Numbered from the stretch's first letter, positions 1-8,559 are shown. The stretch is 64,000 nucleotides of DNA from Sphingomonas sp. HITSZ_GF (GCF_029543155.1 NZ_JARQXA010000004.1:310001-374000), one strand, 5' to 3'. The notes: generated by a model from the sequence alone, not told the origin. A program made the numbers and translations.

Positions 1-819
1 CTCGTCGCCTGGCACAATGCCTGGATCCGTCCGGACAAGGCCAAGATCTTCGTGGTCAGCGACCGTCCGCTCGCCGAGATCAAGGCGGCGCTCGAGGCGC
101 GCTTCGGCGGCTGGAAGAGCGTCGGCACCGCCGGCACCAAGAGCTTCACCGCATCGGCCCAGGCGATGACGCCCAGGATCATCCTGATCGACCGGCCGAA
201 CTCGCCCCAGTCGCAGATCGTCGCCGCGCAGCTGACGCCGGTCGATCCCTTCTCGGACACGCTGCCGGTGGCCACCGCCAACCAGGCGCTCGGCTCGGGC
301 TTCCTGTCGCGCATCAACATGGATCTGCGCGAAGCCAAGCACTGGTCCTATGGCGCCGGCGGCGGCTTCTCCTTCCTGGAGCACGCTGTGCCCTACACGA
401 TCAGCGCCCCGGTCCAGGCGGACAAGACCGGCGACTCGATCAAGGCGATCCAGCAGCAGGTGAAGGACTTCCTGACCACCAAGGGCGTGACCAACGAGGA
501 GCTGGTGCGCGAGGTCAACGGCTCGACTCGCGAGCTGCCCGGCCGCTTCGAAACCTCGGACGCGGTGCTCAACGCGATGCAGCAGAACGACATCCGGCGC
601 CGTCCGGACGACTATTTCAGCACCATCGCGCAAAAATATCGCGCGCTCACCGTACCCCAGCTTGACGCTGCGGCACGCGCGGCTCTCGACCCGAACAAGT
701 TCGTTTTCGTGGTCGTGGGCGATGCTTCCAAGGTCCGGCCGCAGCTTGACAGCATCGGCCTGCCCGTCGAGGTGGTCCCCGCAGCGTCGCTGGCAAGCAC
801 CAAGCCGGCGGCCAACTAA
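1..819 (+). CDS. M16 family zinc peptidase, C-terminal part (5' end outside window)
   Basis: The reading frame is open from base 1, so only the C-terminal 272 residues are present. The LREAKHWSYG stretch fits the Arg/Tyr substrate-binding pair of the C-terminal, non-catalytic M16 (pitrilysin/insulinase) domain, and the following helical/strand pattern (VTNEELVREVNGSTRELPGR) is typical of this fold. The zinc motif HxxEH would lie in the missing N-terminal half. Proteins of this size class in sphingomonads are usually secreted periplasmic M16 pairs or two-domain proteins, but the export signal cannot be seen here. The family is clear; the substrate is unknown. Confidence 0.85.
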   Translation, partial: LVAWHNAWIRPDKAKIFVVSDRPLAEIKAALEARFGGWKSVGTAGTKSFTASAQAMTPRIILIDRPNSPQSQIVAAQLTPVDPFSDTLPVATANQALGSGFLSRINMDLREAKHWSYGAGGGFSFLEHAVPYTISAPVQADKTGDSIKAIQQQVKDFLTTKGVTNEELVREVNGSTRELPGRFETSDAVLNAMQQNDIRRRPDDYFSTIAQKYRALTVPQLDAAARAALDPNKFVFVVVGDASKVRPQLDSIGLPVEVVPAASLASTKPAAN

Positions 820-833
820 TCAGGAGAGTTCTC

Positions 834-1133
834 ATGGCGAATGTGGACGGCAGCTGGAACACGGTCGTGAAGTCGCCGCTCGGCGATCAGGCGGCGGTGT
901 TCACCGTGACGAGCAGTGGCGACACCTTCACCGGCACCTTCGCCGGCGCGATGGGCAATGCCGAAGCCAAGGACGGCAAGGTGAGCGGCGATACGCTGAC
1001 CTGGTCGATGGACGTCTCGGTTCCCATGCCGATGACGCTGACCGGCGAAGCCACCGTCGATGGCGACACGATGACCGGCACCGTGACCGCGGGGGCGTTC
1101 GGCGCCTTCCCGCTGACCGGCACCCGCGCCTAA
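834..1133 (+). CDS. small hypothetical beta-rich protein (99 aa)
   Basis: It starts 14 bases after the M16 peptidase with a good ribosome binding site (AGGAGAG), so it probably shares that transcript. The product has no signal peptide or membrane segment. It is built of repeating hydrophobic/Thr-Gly strands (SGDTFTGTFAG, GDTLTWSMDV, GEATVDGDTMTGTV), suggesting a small antiparallel beta sheet or barrel. The pattern looks like sphingomonad proteins that pair a fixed 'G-D-T-x-T/S-G' turn with strands. No enzymatic motif is visible and I do not know a function. A GC-rich terminator follows. Confidence 0.75.
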   Translation: MANVDGSWNTVVKSPLGDQAAVFTVTSSGDTFTGTFAGAMGNAEAKDGKVSGDTLTWSMDVSVPMPMTLTGEATVDGDTMTGTVTAGAFGAFPLTGTRA

Positions 1134-1155
1134 GCGCCACGCCGCAAGGCTGGTG

Positions 1156-1191
1156 AAGCGCCCGTCCCGCACTGTGCGGGGCGGGCGCTTT
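1156..1191 (+). terminator. GC-rich hairpin terminator after the M16 operon
   Basis: The arms AAGCGCCCG (1156-1164) and CGGGCGCTT (1182-1190) pair perfectly. They continue through one mismatch into CCCGC/GCGGG around an ACTGT loop, then TTT. It lies 22 bases after the stop of the preceding gene. The T tract is short, so termination strength is uncertain. Confidence 0.7.
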
Positions 1192-1222
1192 GCGTTTGCG
1201 GCATCCTCCCCTCGATCCCATC

Positions 1223-1312
1223 GTCATGCTGAACTTGTTTCAGCATCCAAGGTGCAGCTGGCGACGGCGTCGCCTTTGGAGAGTTGGACCCTGAAACAAG
1301 TTCAGGGTGACA
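1223..1312. repeat. paired hairpin repeat, family A (CTGAACTTGTTTCAG core)
   Basis: Two inverted hairpin units face each other. The left unit is ATGCTGAA-CTTGT-TTCAGCAT (1226-1246). The right unit is ACCCTGAA-ACAAG-TTCAGGGT (1288-1308). They are separated by a linker that itself contains the palindrome GGCGACggcGTCGCC. The same family recurs at 61286-61393 and 61731-61761. The stem bases change on both sides together (ATG/CAT versus ACC/GGT) while the core stays fixed. Confidence 0.85.
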
Positions 1313-1471
1313 ATGGGAAATCTCACCACCCCAAATTTTCCCTCCGAGGGGGAGGGGTTTCGATACCGGAAAGTGCGGAAGCGGGGCCGAGCCAGGGGTC
1401 GATCCGATCCCCGCTTCCGCAAGACACGACACCGGCGGGAAACGGCGCCGTGTTTTGGAGAGGCCGCACCT

Positions 1472-1577
1472 CAGCCCCTCCCCCGACCCCTCCCGCAAGC
1501 GGAAGGGGAGCGACGATGGCACGCGCTGTCCCCGCTCGTTCCCCTTCCGCTTGCGGGAGGGGTTAGGGGAGGGGCTG
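1472..1577. repeat. long inverted repeat, family D (GCCCCTCCC type)
   Basis: The left arm begins CAGCCCCTCCCCCGACCCC and the right arm ends GGGGTTAGGGGAGGGGCTG. Inside, CCCCTCCCGCAAGCGGAAGG pairs with its near-perfect complement close to 1540-1563. No gene is seen in 1134-1802 apart from this and the neighbouring repeats. Similar elements occur at 1657-1750, 12700-12802 and 62738-62846, always between genes. Confidence 0.8.
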
Positions 1578-1656
1578 GTCGCGCCGGGCCTGCGGTTTCA
1601 CAGCCAGGTCAGCAGCGCTGATGCGCGCGGTGAGGAGAAATCGTGCAGGCGTGGCA

Positions 1657-1750
1657 CTAGCCCCTCCCCTTCAGGGGAGGGGTTGGGGTGGGGCAGTGCT
1701 GCGAGCACCGGTCTCTGCGAGATATCCCCCACCCAAACCGAGGGGCTTTA
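1657..1750. repeat. inverted repeat, family D, second copy in the 1.1-1.8 kb gap
   Basis: It opens with the hairpin AGCCCCTCCCCTTCAGGGGA (1659-1678), runs into GGGGTTGGGGTGGGG, and closes with CCCCCACCC and GAGGGGCT near 1726-1747. It ends about 50 bases before the DUF808 gene and may end transcription or carry its leader. I saw no credible gene here. Confidence 0.7.
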
Positions 1751-1802
1751 ATGGGTCGCCCACTCCGCTATGGCTGAACTGCAGTTCACAAAAGGGGAAG
1801 AC

Positions 1803-2741
1803 ATGGCGGGCGGTCTGGTTGCGTTGCTCGATGACATTGCGGCGCTTGCCAAGCTGGCGGCGGCCTCGCTCGACGACGTCGCGGGTGCTGCGGGGCGCGC
1901 CGGTGCCAAGGCGGCGGGCGTGGTGATCGACGATACTGCGGTCACCCCGCGCTATGTCGTCGGGCTCACGCCCGATCGCGAGCTGCCGATCATCTGGAAG
2001 ATCACGCTCGGCTCGCTGCGCAATAAGCTGCTCTTCATCCTGCCGATCGCGCTGCTGCTCAGCGCCTTCGCGCCCTGGGCGGTGACGCCGCTGCTGATGC
2101 TCGGTGGCTCGTACCTCTGCTTCGAGGCGGCAGAGAAGATCATCGAGGCGCTGACCGGCCATCATGCCGAGGAGGAGCTGGCCGAGGTCGATACCCCCGC
2201 CGAGCTCGAGCAGCGCCAGGTGGCGGGCGCAGTGCGCACCGATTTCATCCTCTCGGCCGAGATCATGGCGATCGCGCTGGCCGAGCTGCCCGATGCCTCA
2301 CTCGGCATGCGTGCGGCGGCGCTGGCGGCGGTGGCCGTGGCGATCACCGTCGGTGTCTATGGCGTGGTCGCGCTGATCGTGAAGATGGACGATATCGGCC
2401 TGCACCTCAGCAAGCGCCCCTCGGCCGGCGCCAGGCGGGCGGGCGAGCTGCTGGTCAAGGCGATGCCGGTGCTGCTCCAGGCGCTGTCGCATATCGGCGT
2501 GGCGGCGATGGTCTGGGTCGGCGGCGGCATCCTGCTGCATGGGCTCGAGGCGTTCGGGCTCAACGCGGTTCCGCATTTCGTCCACCACCTTGCCGCGGTC
2601 GCCGGGCATGCTGTCCCGTTCGCGGGCGGCTTCGTCGAATGGCTGGTCGGCGCGATCGGATCGGGCATCGTCGGGCTGATCGCCGGCGGAGTGATCGTCG
2701 GCGTGATCCACCTGATTCCGCGGAAGAAGAAGGCGCACTGA
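1803..2741 (+). CDS. DUF808 family inner-membrane protein (312 aa)
   Basis: The MAGGLVALLDDIAALAKLAAASLDDVAG opening region (residues 1-28) is the signature of the DUF808/YedI family, as is the VTPRYVVGLTPDRELPIIWKI region around residues 45-65. Several hydrophobic segments follow (roughly residues 72-90, 175-200, 235-260 and 285-305), so this is a multi-pass membrane protein of normal family length. The start at 1803 is preferred over one 33 bases upstream because AGGGGAAG lies just before it and because the family begins with MAGGL. The biochemical function of the family is not established. Confidence 0.9.
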   Translation: MAGGLVALLDDIAALAKLAAASLDDVAGAAGRAGAKAAGVVIDDTAVTPRYVVGLTPDRELPIIWKITLGSLRNKLLFILPIALLLSAFAPWAVTPLLMLGGSYLCFEAAEKIIEALTGHHAEEELAEVDTPAELEQRQVAGAVRTDFILSAEIMAIALAELPDASLGMRAAALAAVAVAITVGVYGVVALIVKMDDIGLHLSKRPSAGARRAGELLVKAMPVLLQALSHIGVAAMVWVGGGILLHGLEAFGLNAVPHFVHHLAAVAGHAVPFAGGFVEWLVGAIGSGIVGLIAGGVIVGVIHLIPRKKKAH

Positions 2742-2745
2742 GAAA

Positions 2746-2829
2746 ACCGTCATCCCGGCGAAAGCCGGGATCTCAGGCGAAGGCGGGAAAAGAGCAGCAC
2801 GAGATCCCGGCTTTCGCCGGGATGACGGT
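2746..2829. repeat. inverted repeat, family B, with GNRA-type hairpins
   Basis: Arms of 29 bases (2746-2774 and 2801-2829) are perfect complements. Each arm is also its own hairpin, CCCGGC-GAAA-GCCGGG. The element fills the gap between the convergent DUF808 and purK genes and overlaps the first base of the purK stop codon, so it probably acts as a two-way terminator. Relatives lie at 15861-15953 and 40593-40675. Confidence 0.85.
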
Positions 2830-3905
2830 CAGCCCCGCTTCACGCGCGTGACATGCCCCATCTTCCGCCCGGGCCGGGCATCGCCCTTGCCGTAGAGGTG
2901 GAGATGCGTGCCCGGCTCGGCGAGCAGTTCGGCCCAGCGGTCCGCCTGGTCGCCGATCAGATTCTCCATCTCGATCTCCGTGCCCGTGAGCCCGGTGCTG
3001 CCGAGCGGCAACCCGCAGATCGCGCGGATGTGGTTCTCAAACTGCGAGCACTCGGCGCCTTCGATCGTCCAGTGCCCGGAGTTGTGCACGCGCGGTGCCA
3101 TCTCGTTGAACACCGGGCCGTCCTCGGTCGCGAAGAATTCGAGCGTCAGCACGCCGACATGGCCCAGCGCCTCGGCGACGCGGCCGGCGAGCGTCGCCGC
3201 TTCGGTCCAGTGGCGGGCGATCTCGGCGGGGGCAGGCACGCTCGACTTGTCGAGGATGCCGTCCTTGTGCTCGTTCCAAGGCGGCGGATAGCTGGCCAGG
3301 CTGCCATCGACGCCGCGCACCGTGATGATCGAGAATTCGTGGCTGAAGGTGACGAAGCCTTCGAGAATGGCTGGTCGCTCGCCGATCTCTTCCCACGCCT
3401 TCGCCGCCTCGGCCACGTCGCGGATGCGCACCTGGCCCTTGCCGTCATAGCCCAGCCGCAACGTCTTCAGGATCGACGGCGCGCCGATCTCGGCAATCGC
3501 CGCATCCAGCTGCTCGCGCGTCTCGACCAGCGCCCAGGGGGCGGTGCGGCCGCCAAGGGCTGCGACGAACGCCTTTTCGCGCGCGCGGTCTTGCGCGATC
3601 GACAGGCTCTGCGCGCCGGGGCGCACCGGCACCTTGCCGGCGAGATGCTCGACGGGTCCGATCGCGATATTTTCGAACTCATAGGTGATCACGTCGCATT
3701 GGGCGGCGAGCTCGTCGAGGACGATCCGGCTGTGATAGTCGGCGCGGGTGTAGCTCGAGGCGGTCTGCGCGGCGACGCTCTCGGCATCGGGCGCCAGCAC
3801 ATGGGTGCGGTAGCCGAGCTGCGCGGCGGCGACGGCGAGCATGCGGCCAAGCTGGCCGCCACCGAGGATGCCGATCGTCGAGCCGGGGGGAAGCGCGCCG
3901 CTCAT
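2829..3905 (-). CDS. purK: N5-carboxyaminoimidazole ribonucleotide synthase
   Basis: PurK uses ATP and bicarbonate to convert AIR to N5-CAIR in de novo purine synthesis. The protein (358 aa, normal length) begins [19 protein letters not shown], the classic N-terminal Gly-rich loop of the family. It contains the ATP-grasp core, including [40 protein letters not shown] and [18 protein letters not shown], the last being the metal- and phosphate-binding segment. Its ATG overlaps the purE stop by four bases (ATGA), so the two are translationally coupled. Confidence 0.97.
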   Translation of the reverse strand: MSGALPPGSTIGILGGGQLGRMLAVAAAQLGYRTHVLAPDAESVAAQTASSYTRADYHSRIVLDELAAQCDVITYEFENIAIGPVEHLAGKVPVRPGAQSLSIAQDRAREKAFVAALGGRTAPWALVETREQLDAAIAEIGAPSILKTLRLGYDGKGQVRIRDVAEAAKAWEEIGERPAILEGFVTFSHEFSIITVRGVDGSLASYPPPWNEHKDGILDKSSVPAPAEIARHWTEAATLAGRVAEALGHVGVLTLEFFATEDGPVFNEMAPRVHNSGHWTIEGAECSQFENHIRAICGLPLGSTGLTGTEIEMENLIGDQADRWAELLAEPGTHLHLYGKGDARPGRKMGHVTRVKRG

Positions 3906-4381
3906 TCGGGGTCGGTCGCCACGCCTTCGGTTTGCGCCGCGCGCCAGGCCTGCAGGCGCTGGCTGAGCGCTTCGTCCGAAGTCGCCAGGATCGCGGCGGC
4001 GAGCAGCCCGGCATTGATCGCGCCGGCCTTGCCGATGGCGAGGGTGCCGACGGGGATGCCGCCGGGCATCTGGGCGATCGAGAGCAGGCTGTCCATGCCC
4101 TTCAGCGCCTTGGATTCGACCGGCACGCCGAGCACCGGCAGGTGCGTCATCGACGCGGCCATGCCGGGCAGATGCGCCGCGCCGCCGGCGCCGGCGATGA
4201 TCACCTTGAGCCCGCGCTCCGCCGCGCCGGTGGCGTAATCATAGAGCCGCTGCGGGGTGCGGTGCGCGCTGACCACCTTGGTCTCGTGCGCCACGCCGAG
4301 CGCGTCGAGCACATCGGCGGCATGGTGCATCGTCTCCCAGTCGGAAGTGCTGCCCATGATGATGCCGACCAGAGGTGCCAC
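3902..4381 (-). CDS. purE: N5-CAIR mutase, catalytic subunit
   Basis: PurE moves the carboxylate of N5-CAIR to make CAIR, directly after PurK. Landmarks are [14 protein letters not shown] (substrate phosphate loop), the SAHRTP motif with the catalytic histidine, and [15 protein letters not shown] at 4381 gives 159 aa, the usual class I PurE length, and has GGGGCAAG upstream; an ATG at 4438 would add 19 residues unlike the family. It is the first gene of purEK. Confidence 0.95.
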   Translation of the reverse strand: MAPLVGIIMGSTSDWETMHHAADVLDALGVAHETKVVSAHRTPQRLYDYATGAAERGLKVIIAGAGGAAHLPGMAASMTHLPVLGVPVESKALKGMDSLLSIAQMPGGIPVGTLAIGKAGAINAGLLAAAILATSDEALSQRLQAWRAAQTEGVATDPE

Positions 4382-4450
4382 GTCTTGCCCCAAGCTGTTG
4401 GAAGCGCGGTTCCTAGAGAGGGAGGGCGGGGAGGGCAACGGCTAATCAAA

Positions 4451-4596
4451 TCCTCCCCGAGCTTGTCTCGGGGAGGGGGACCATCGCCCAGCGATGGTGG
4501 AGGGGCCGGCGCGGAACGCGCCGGTGAACCGGCGCGCCCCTCCACCCCGACGCTTCGCGTCGCGGTCCCCCTCCCCCAGCGAGCTGGGGGAGGATT
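4451..4596. repeat. intergenic repeat, family C (CTCCCCGAGCTTG type)
   Basis: The element starts TCCTCCCCGAGCTTGTCTCG and ends with the matching GAGCTGGGGGAGGA. Internal hairpins include CCATCGcccaGCGATGG, GGCGCGgaaCGCGCC and GACGCttcGCGTC. A second, longer copy sits at 16777-17006. Here it separates gpmA and purE, both on the minus strand. Nothing else is seen in 4382-4602. Confidence 0.8.
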
Positions 4597-4602
4597 TCGA
4601 GG

Positions 4603-5289
4603 TCAGCGCTCGCTCAGATAGTAGCGATCCAGCGCGTTCAGCTGGTCGTCCAGCTCATAGACGATCGGCGCGCCCGTCGGGATCTCCAGGCTGACGATCT
4701 CCTCGTCGGGAATGCCCGACAGATGCTTGACCAGCGCGCGCAGCGAATTGCCGTGCGCGGCGATCAGCACGCGCTTGCCGGCCTTGAGCTCGGGGGCGAT
4801 CGTCTCTTCCCAATAGGGCAGCACGCGCGCGATCGTGTCCTTGAGCGATTCGGTCTGCGGGATCGGCACGCCGTGATAGCGCGCGTCCTTGGCGAGGTCC
4901 CAGGGCGAGCCCTCTTCGGGCAGCGGCGGCGGCACGTCGAAGCTGCGGCGCCAGATCTTCACCTGCTCGTCGCCATGCTTGGCCGCGGTCTCGGCCTTGT
5001 TGAGCCCGGTCAGCCCGCCATAGTGCCGCTCGTTGAGCTTCCAGCTCTTCTCCTCGGGCAGCCACAGCCGCCCCATCGCTTCCAGCGCGAGGTGCAGCGT
5101 CTTGATCGCGCGGCTCTGGAAGCTGGTGAAGCACAGGTCGAAGTCGAGCCCCTTCTCCTTCATCAGCGCGCCGGCTGCGGTGGCTTCGGCGACGCCCTGC
5201 TCGGTCAGGTCGACGTCCCACCAGCCGGTGAAGCGGTTCTCGAGGTTCCAGGCCGACTGGCCGTGGCGGATCAGGACGAGCGTGGGCAT
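4603..5289 (-). CDS. gpmA: 2,3-bisphosphoglycerate-dependent phosphoglycerate mutase
   Basis: This cytoplasmic enzyme interconverts 3- and 2-phosphoglycerate in glycolysis and gluconeogenesis. It has the phosphohistidine motif [10 protein letters not shown] (residues 7-16), the substrate loop [14 protein letters not shown], the [16 protein letters not shown] segment and the second active-site histidine in [14 protein letters not shown]. The length (228 aa) fits the dPGM family. The start at 5289 is fixed by AAGGAG eight bases upstream; an in-frame ATG at 5370 would overlap the divergent hydrolase gene. Confidence 0.97.
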   Translation of the reverse strand: MPTLVLIRHGQSAWNLENRFTGWWDVDLTEQGVAEATAAGALMKEKGLDFDLCFTSFQSRAIKTLHLALEAMGRLWLPEEKSWKLNERHYGGLTGLNKAETAAKHGDEQVKIWRRSFDVPPPLPEEGSPWDLAKDARYHGVPIPQTESLKDTIARVLPYWEETIAPELKAGKRVLIAAHGNSLRALVKHLSGIPDEEIVSLEIPTGAPIVYELDDQLNALDRYYLSER

Positions 5290-5363
5290 GTGAACTCCTT
5301 GCAACCGGTTGCCAGCGCTCTTAGCGGCAGCAGCGACAGGGACAAGCACAAGGGAGTCGCGGC

Positions 5364-6086
5364 ATGGCAATCGTTCGGGAGACGTTGGTGTATCAGGGGC
5401 CGGGTGGCCCGTTCGAAGGCGTGATCGCCTATGAGGACGAAGTGACGACGCTGCGCCCCGGCGTGCTCGTCCTGCCCAACATCCTCGGCCAGAAGGAAGC
5501 CGACAACGTCCATGCCGAGAAGCTGGCGAAGCTCGGCTATGTCGCGCTGGCGGCGGACGTGTTCGGCCAGGGCAAGCGCACCCAGCACGGCCCCGATGCC
5601 GGTCTCTACATGAACCCGCTCAACGCCGATCGCGGCTTGCTGCGCGATCGCCTCGCGGCCTCGCTCGACGCGCTCAAGGGCTTCGACCGGGTCGATCCCG
5701 CCAAGCTGGCTGCGATCGGCTTCTGCTTCGGCGGCCGCTGCGCGCTCGACATGGCGCGCGCGGGGCTGCCGATTCTCGGCGCCGTCTCGTTCCACGGCGT
5801 CTATGAGCGCCCCGACTATCCGAACGTCTCGCCGATCACTGCCAAGCTGCTCGTCTGCCATGGCTGGGAAGATCCGATCGCTCCGCCGGAGAAGACCGTG
5901 GCGCTGGCGCAGGAGCTGACCGAATCGGGTGCTGACTGGCAGATCCACGCCTATGGCCATGCCGGCCATGCCTTCACCGATCTCGACCGTAAGGATTCGA
6001 CGGTGGCGGGCGTGGTCTATGAGCCCAAGGCCGATCGCCGCAGCTGGCAGGCGATGACCAATTTCCTCGAAGAAGTGTTCGCCTGA
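5364..6086 (+). CDS. dienelactone hydrolase family protein
   Basis: This is an alpha/beta hydrolase of 240 aa with the DLH layout. The nucleophile cysteine is in [12 protein letters not shown] (GxCxGG, about residue 117), the acid lies in the [11 protein letters not shown] region, and the histidine in [11 protein letters not shown]. No signal peptide is present, so it is cytoplasmic. The family acts on dienelactone-like and other small esters; with no catechol-degradation genes nearby, a specific substrate cannot be assigned. It is divergent from gpmA, with only 74 bases shared for both promoters. Confidence 0.9.
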   Translation: MAIVRETLVYQGPGGPFEGVIAYEDEVTTLRPGVLVLPNILGQKEADNVHAEKLAKLGYVALAADVFGQGKRTQHGPDAGLYMNPLNADRGLLRDRLAASLDALKGFDRVDPAKLAAIGFCFGGRCALDMARAGLPILGAVSFHGVYERPDYPNVSPITAKLLVCHGWEDPIAPPEKTVALAQELTESGADWQIHAYGHAGHAFTDLDRKDSTVAGVVYEPKADRRSWQAMTNFLEEVFA

Positions 6087-6091
6087 GGGAA

Positions 6092-6140
6092 GGGGCCGAG
6101 TCGCGCGGGATGGTTAACGAATCCTCCCCGCCTCGGCCCC
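6092..6140. repeat. inverted repeat downstream of the dienelactone hydrolase
   Basis: GGGGCCGAG (6092-6100) and CTCGGCCCC (6132-6140) are perfect 9-base complements around a 31-base loop, beginning five bases after the hydrolase stop. There is no T tract. It may be a weak terminator. The 10-base palindrome CGAATATTCG (6181-6190) lies further on, in the leader of the sigma-factor gene. Confidence 0.5.
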
Positions 6141-6262
6141 GGATTCATCCGTAAGGTGCGATTACCATAAGGGTTCCCGCCGAATATTCGCGGCCCCCGG
6201 CCCGGTTCATATTCCCCTCACGACAGCAGCCGAGGGGCTGCAGAAGCAGGGGATTGCAGACC

Positions 6263-7273
6263 ATGTCGAAGACCACGATCGCGCTTGAAGCCGCCGTTGC
6301 CACCGTCCTCGAGAACATGCCGAAGGACGCGGCCCAGACCAACCGCCAGCGCGTCAATGTCGATCGTGCCTTCGCCCAGATCCTCAAGCTGATCGCCCCG
6401 CGCATCCGCCACTTCGTCCGCCAGTACGGCCTCACCGCGCACTGGGAAGACGCCGAGCAGTGCTGCGCGATCGCCGTCCACCGCGCGATCGAGGCCTATG
6501 ACCCCGCCAAGGCGCAGTTCACCACCTTCGTGAACTGGCAGATCCGCGGCGAGCTGCAGAGCCTGCGCTTCCGCCTGATGACCGACCAGCGCCCCTCGGC
6601 GAAGAAGGTCGAGGCCACCACCGTTTCGCTTTCCGCCCTTGCCACTTCGCCCGACGGCGACGAGATCTCGCCCGAGGCGATGATCGAGGACGAATATGCG
6701 CTCGGCCGCACCGAAGCCGGCGCGTCCGACTATCTCGCCGAAGGCGCCGTCGGCCAGCTCATCGACGCCTATGTCGATCAGCTGCGCAAGGTCGGCGTCG
6801 AGGCGCTGCGTCGCCGTCCACGCGCCAAGAAGGCCGATGCCGCCCAGCGCCGTGCCGAAGGGCCGCGTTTCAAGACGGTCGATCCGGTCGAGCTGGAGAA
6901 GCTCGAGGCCAAGCTGCAGCGCGACCGCGAGATCGTCGAGCGCCGCATCTTCGAGACCGCCACGCTCGACGAGATCTCGGCCGATACCGGCGTGACCAAG
7001 GAGCGCATCCGCCAGATCACCAAGCAGGCGACCAAGCTGCTCACCGAGATCGCCGCCGAACAGCCGCGCTTCGAAGTGATGGCCGACGACGCCCGCCGCG
7101 CGATGCCGCCGGCGCGCCCGCGCCGCAGCGCCGCTGCCGCCGCGTCGAAGGTGTCGCTGCTTCCCGATCCCGGCGCGCTCCACAACCGCCTCGCCCATGT
7201 CGAGGCGATCGAGGCCGAGCGCGCCGCCTACATCACCCCGGCCCTGCCGGTGATGCAGCTGGTGATGCACTGA
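6263..7273 (+). CDS. divergent sigma-70 family RNA polymerase sigma factor (336 aa)
   Basis: Residues about 35-105 resemble sigma region 2 (AEQCCAIAVHRAIEAYDPAKAQFTTFVNWQIRGELQSL, positions 65-102), including the aromatic-rich promoter-melting part. Residues 234-260 contain a region 4 helix-turn-helix (TLDEISADTGVTKERIRQI). Between them lies a long insertion with acidic (132-146) and basic RRRPRAKKAD (184-193) parts instead of a standard region 3. The C-terminal 70 residues are extra. It is neither RpoD, RpoH nor a usual ECF factor. GCAGGGG precedes the ATG; a TTG nine bases earlier is less likely. The function is inferred as a specialised sigma factor; its regulon is unknown. Confidence 0.8.
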   Translation: MSKTTIALEAAVATVLENMPKDAAQTNRQRVNVDRAFAQILKLIAPRIRHFVRQYGLTAHWEDAEQCCAIAVHRAIEAYDPAKAQFTTFVNWQIRGELQSLRFRLMTDQRPSAKKVEATTVSLSALATSPDGDEISPEAMIEDEYALGRTEAGASDYLAEGAVGQLIDAYVDQLRKVGVEALRRRPRAKKADAAQRRAEGPRFKTVDPVELEKLEAKLQRDREIVERRIFETATLDEISADTGVTKERIRQITKQATKLLTEIAAEQPRFEVMADDARRAMPPARPRRSAAAAASKVSLLPDPGALHNRLAHVEAIEAERAAYITPALPVMQLVMH

Positions 7274-7275
7274 TC

Positions 7276-8466
7276 CTATAGGCGGAAGTGGAAGCCGCGG
7301 CGCTGGAGCGGCCAGAGCAGCGCGACGACGATTGCGCAGACCAGCACCGCGCACAGGAACGAAGCGAAATAGGGCTCGCCGACCAGTGCCAACATGATGC
7401 CGTTGAGCGTTGCCTGTGGGGTCGCTCCGCCGAGGAGCGGCAGGCCGTAGAGCCGTCCGAGGAGGGTCGCCACCACGAATGCCAGGATCGCGTTCGCGCC
7501 GAGCACGCGGAACGGCATGGCCGCGATCGCGGCGGCGCGCTGGCGCAGCGCCAGCATCAGCGCTGCCAGCACCAGCGCGGAAAAGCCGCTGCTCAGCAGC
7601 GCGAAGCTGCTCGTCCAGATCCGCTTGTTGATCACGAACACCGGATCGAGCGCGAGCCCTGCCACCAGCAGCAGCGCGCCGGCCGCGCCGATCAGCATGG
7701 GCGCGCGTTCGGGCCGGTTACGCCAGACCTGCCCCGCCAGCACGCCAAGCAGCGTATTGGTCGCGGCGGGCAGGGTGGAGAGCAGCCCTTCGGGATCATA
7801 GACGATCGGGCCGTTCGGCGTCGCCCAGCCCAGCGGCCAGAGATGCGGCACGGTGAAGATCGCGCGGTCGATCCAGGCGCCCAGATTGCCCTCGGGATCG
7901 AGCCGCCCCGCGCCATAGCCGGGCACCGGCACGAACATGAGCAGCGCCCAATAGCCGATCAGCACCGCGGCTATGGTGCAGCCCAGGTCTGCCGCGCGGA
8001 CGTTCAGCCGGCCCATATCGTCCCGACGCCCGGTCGCAACGATGGCGACCACGCCCAGCAGATAGCAGAGCGCGATCCGCTGGAGCACGCCGGGCAGCCG
8101 GACATTTTCCAGCCCCGGATGGCCAGGGCCGCCGCCGCCGATGCCGAGATAGAGGTTGTAGCTGGCTTCCACCACGAGCCCGAGCAGGATCAGCGCGGCC
8201 ACGCGCCGGCCAACGCGCAGCCAGAATGCCCTGCGTGTCTCGGAATCGGCAAAGGGGCGCGGGAAGGACAGGCCCAGCGCCGCGCCCACGCTGAACAGGA
8301 AGGTGGGAAATACCATATCGGCCAGCGTCCAGCCGTCCCATTCCGCATGGCGCAGCGGCGCATAGGCGGCGCCCCAGTCGCCCGGGCTGACCACCAGGAT
8401 CATGCCCGCGACCGCCAGCCCGCGTAAAACATCCAATTCCACAAGTCGTGAAGGCGCACTCGCCAT
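7276..8466 (-). CDS. HGSNAT/DUF5009-like membrane acyltransferase (NagX-type)
   Basis: A multi-pass inner-membrane protein of 396 aa. The N terminus RLVELDVLRGLAVAGMILV with SPGDW and the LADMVFPTFLFSVG segment are hallmarks of the heparan-alpha-glucosaminide N-acetyltransferase-like family (DUF1624/DUF5009), often found in bacterial N-acetylglucosamine use (NagX). About ten hydrophobic segments follow. No nag genes are adjacent, so the substrate is open. The start at 8466 has a strong AGGGAGGA; a longer ATG start at 8532 would cover the predicted promoter. It is convergent with the sigma gene, with two bases between stops. Confidence 0.85.
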   Translation of the reverse strand: MASAPSRLVELDVLRGLAVAGMILVVSPGDWGAAYAPLRHAEWDGWTLADMVFPTFLFSVGAALGLSFPRPFADSETRRAFWLRVGRRVAALILLGLVVEASYNLYLGIGGGGPGHPGLENVRLPGVLQRIALCYLLGVVAIVATGRRDDMGRLNVRAADLGCTIAAVLIGYWALLMFVPVPGYGAGRLDPEGNLGAWIDRAIFTVPHLWPLGWATPNGPIVYDPEGLLSTLPAATNTLLGVLAGQVWRNRPERAPMLIGAAGALLLVAGLALDPVFVINKRIWTSSFALLSSGFSALVLAALMLALRQRAAAIAAMPFRVLGANAILAFVVATLLGRLYGLPLLGGATPQATLNGIMLALVGEPYFASFLCAVLVCAIVVALLWPLQRRGFHFRL

Positions 8467-8522
8467 CGCCGGAATCCTCCCTGGCGGGCGATCAGCGCTC
8501 GCCCGTTCTTCCCGACCGGCGA

Positions 8523-8550
8523 AGCATAGCAATTCTGAGAACGTTCACAA
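8523..8550 (-). promoter_or_regulatory. predicted housekeeping promoter for the HGSNAT-like gene
   Basis: On the minus strand TTGTGA (8545-8550) is followed after 16 bases by TATGCT (8523-8528), about 55 bases upstream of the ATG at 8466. The perfect palindrome GAACGTTC (8539-8546) overlaps the -35 element and could be an operator core. Confidence 0.5.
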
Positions 8551-8559
8551 TATCGTCGA

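Noticed and set aside
1223..1312. CRISPR array
   Set aside because: The repeats are two inverted hairpin units rather than several direct repeats with equal spacers, and no cas gene is present.
2853..4238. Long open frame on the plus strand across purK and purE
   Set aside because: It lies opposite two clear purine genes with family motifs; its product is Arg/Ala/Gly-rich without any domain, as expected for an antisense shadow of GC-rich genes.
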